Below are positions 62,361 to 64,000 of a stretch of DNA of 64,000 nucleotides, piece after piece. The translations under genes were made by a program, and so were the position numbers. This DNA is from Anodontia alba (lineage: Eukaryota > Mollusca > Bivalvia > Lucinida > Lucinidae). Where the stretch lies: the NCBI GenBank assembly GCA_964016985.1, contig OZ024823.1, forward strand, positions 27,501,095-27,565,094, given 5' to 3'. Numbering within the stretch: the first letter of the stretch is position 1; every line of letters begins with the position of its first letter. Below the pieces are notes generated by a model, which searched no databases, was not told the origin of the DNA, and was given only the letters and a program-made list of their open reading frames with translations.

Positions 62361-63140
62361 GTAAGATTACTGTCATATGTCTCCACTATTTTCTTGATTG
62401 TGTCTTGTCTTCCATAGCTCATAGTAAGATTTTCATCATACATCTCCACTATTCTCTTGATTGTATCTTGTCTTCCATAGCTCATAGGTAAGATTTTCAT
62501 CATGTGTCTCCACTATTCTCTTGATTGTATCTTGTCTTCCATAGCTCATAGGTAAGATTTTCATCATGTGTCTCCACTATTCATTTGATTGTGTCTTGTC
62601 TTCCATAGCTCATAGGTAAGAGTTTCATCATGTGTCTCCACTATTCTCTTGATTGTGTCTTGTCTTCCATAGCTCATAGGTAAGATTTTCATCATGTGTC
62701 TCCACTATTCTCTTGATTGTGTCTTGTCTTCCATAGCTCATAGGTAAGATTTTCATCATGTGTCTCCACTATTCTCTTGATTGTGTCTTGTCTTCCATAG
62801 CTCATGGGTAAGATTTTCATCATGTGTCTCCACTATTCTCTTGATTGTGTCTTGTCTTCCATAGCTCATAGGTAAGATTTTCATCATGTGTCTCCACTAT
62901 TCTCTTGATTGTGTCTTGTCTTCCATAGCTCATAGGTAAGATTTTCATCATGTGTCTCCACTATTCTCTTGATTGTGTCTTGTCTTCCATAGCTCATAGG
63001 TAAGATTTTCATCATGTGTCTCCACTATTCTCTTGATTGTGTCTTCCATAGCTCATAGGTAAGATTTTCATCATGTGTCTCCACTATTCTCTTGGTTGTG
63101 TCTTGTCTTCCATAGCTCATAAGTGATATTTTCATCTCTA
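62327..63140 (+). repeat. 64-bp tandem array derived from the exon 19/intron 19 boundary
   Basis: The first unit is the real exon end and donor. About 12 further copies follow, each carrying tgtgtcttgtcttccatagc, tcatag and gtaagattttcatcatgtgt. Donor-like gtaag sites lie at 62361 (authentic), 62424, 62488, 62552, 62616, 62680, 62744, 62808, 62872, 62936, 63000 and 63059; the last unit is degenerate (gtgata at 63123). Spacing is 64 except the first (63) and one shortened unit (59). Confidence 0.97.
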
Positions 63141-63171
63141 TCTCCACTATTTTAATGAACATGGCATAGCT

Positions 63172-63385
63172 TTAGGTAAGTTACTTTTTTTCAGCCAAGA
63201 AGTATTAATATTTTTGTTATTTCTCCTCAAAAACATGTTGTGGATACTCATGAGAAGCATGTTGTGGATACTCATGAGAAGCATATCACTGAGGCACCTC
63301 TAATGAGTACCTACAACATATGTTTTCATGGAGAAATAAGAAAAAAATATTTACCTTATACCCCTCTTATCAAGCGCTATGGAAC
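63172..63385. mobile_element. Family A hairpin MITE with small internal duplication
   Basis: tagctttaggtaagttactt ... cccctcttatcaagcgctatg. catgttgtggatactcatga is present twice in a row at 63233 and 63257. Confidence 0.8.
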
Positions 63386-63578
63386 AGACCATGAACAATT
63401 CATAGGGAAGACTCCTGAATGCACGGATGTCAGACTAGTCTACGTTCAAATCGGCTACTGGTATCTGCATATAGCACTGGGTTTGCTGTGGCGTGATTCA
63501 TATATGCTTTTTATTTTGGGAATGGACTCTAAATTTAATATATTATGTCTCCCACAGCTAGTGAGTAAGCTTCCATCT
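63386..63578. other. Unrecognised; last POMT2 exon not found here
   Basis: An open plus-strand frame ends at 63593, but its text does not match the expected POMT2 C-terminus. Confidence 0.4.
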
Positions 63579-63640
63579 ACCAACTCGACATGACCTAAAT
63601 ATTGTTGACTGGGCCATAAAACTTCAAACCAACCAACTAG
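63579..63640 (+). mobile_element. SINE type A tail only, with target duplication
   Basis: accaactcgacatgacc ... gttgactgggccataaaact. gcttccatct is repeated at 63569-63578 and 63641-63650, so even this 62-base piece is a complete 5'-truncated insertion. Confidence 0.88.
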
Positions 63641-63812
63641 GCTTCCATCTTCATATCCATGTCGGCAGTAGTTACAATAACTACTTTTTGACCTGAGCAT
63701 GAGTCACTTACATGAAAGATATCTCTTACCTGTATGGTTATCTTCTCTTTGTTGTTTTTTGTATGTCTGGGCTGTAACTATTCCTTATAGTGTAGTTTCA
63801 TGAATCCTTACT

Positions 63813-64000
63813 AGGCCCAGTTGTTCAAAGCATTGTTAGCTTAACAAGCTCGTTAGGGGTCAAAATGTTAACTGTCTTGGGTACAATATCTAATTCACAG
63901 CTATTTTTGCTGAAAAACTGTGTGTAGCTTTTGCAAATGCAATAGCTACTCACTTTTTTTTTCAGCAAAAACATTATGATCAAAGTATTAACATTAACTA
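63813..64000. mobile_element. Family G MITE, cut by the window end
   Basis: aggcccagttgttcaaagca ... central tagcttttgcaaatgcaata(gcta), continuing to the last base. Confidence 0.85.

Noticed and set aside
62361..63125. The 64-bp array as a CRISPR-like array or as repeated protein exons
   Set aside because: There are no unique spacers, the host is eukaryotic, 64 is not a multiple of three, and the boundary reads into TAA, so the copies cannot be translated as extra exons.
63240..63593. 117-codon frame as the last POMT2 exon
   Set aside because: Its first half is a family A MITE arm, and the rest does not resemble the POMT2 C-terminus or offer an in-phase acceptor.

Overview
This window is animal nuclear DNA and not bacterial: one gene split into many short exons with GT-AG introns, packed with SINEs, LINE fragments, tandem arrays and dozens of palindromic MITE-like repeats. 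The repeat style suggests a lophotrochozoan, most likely a bivalve mollusc. That is an inference; the species cannot be read from the sequence.

The only convincing protein-coding gene is on the + strand from 19332 to beyond 62360: POMT2, protein O-mannosyltransferase 2. I assembled 19 exons by matching splice sites, reading phase and the known POMT2 protein. They give 770 complete codons, running from an N-terminal cytosolic extension through the first membrane segment, the WDETHFGK catalytic loop, three MIR repeats and the C-terminal membrane segments. Every junction is in phase with no internal stop. Only the last coding exon (about 30 residues expected) is missing; I could not find it before base 64000. 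POMT2 acts with POMT1 in the ER membrane to O-mannosylate Ser/Thr of secretory proteins such as dystroglycan.

Layout. 1-860: end of a tandem-core mobile element. 880-2790: 36-bp minisatellite split by a MITE. 2791-5100: degenerate 80-bp tandem array carrying a SINE and MITEs. 6044-9029: two related elements with 145- and 158-bp tandem cores. 9690-11741: decayed LINE reverse transcriptase on the minus strand. 12270-14510: AT-rich block full of agatatct-type motifs. 14954-19331: MITEs, an (AC)n microsatellite, a tRNA-Ala-like cloverleaf and the POMT2 5' flank. 19332-62360: POMT2, whose introns hold almost every repeat family. 62361-63125: a 64-bp tandem array copying the exon 19/intron boundary. 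63172-64000: more MITE and SINE pieces.

The most unusual observations are: (1) the exon 19 5' splice site of POMT2 amplified about 12 times in tandem just downstream of itself; (2) palindromic repeat families that share the same central hairpin but differ in their termini; (3) elements with a hairpin at both ends, whose 3' end repeats one arm of the 5' hairpin; (4) a freshly inserted LINE 3' end whose tail is shared with the local SINEs; (5) MITEs sitting within 16-35 bases of several POMT2 splice sites. The MITE families were named here (A to L) only for cross-reference.
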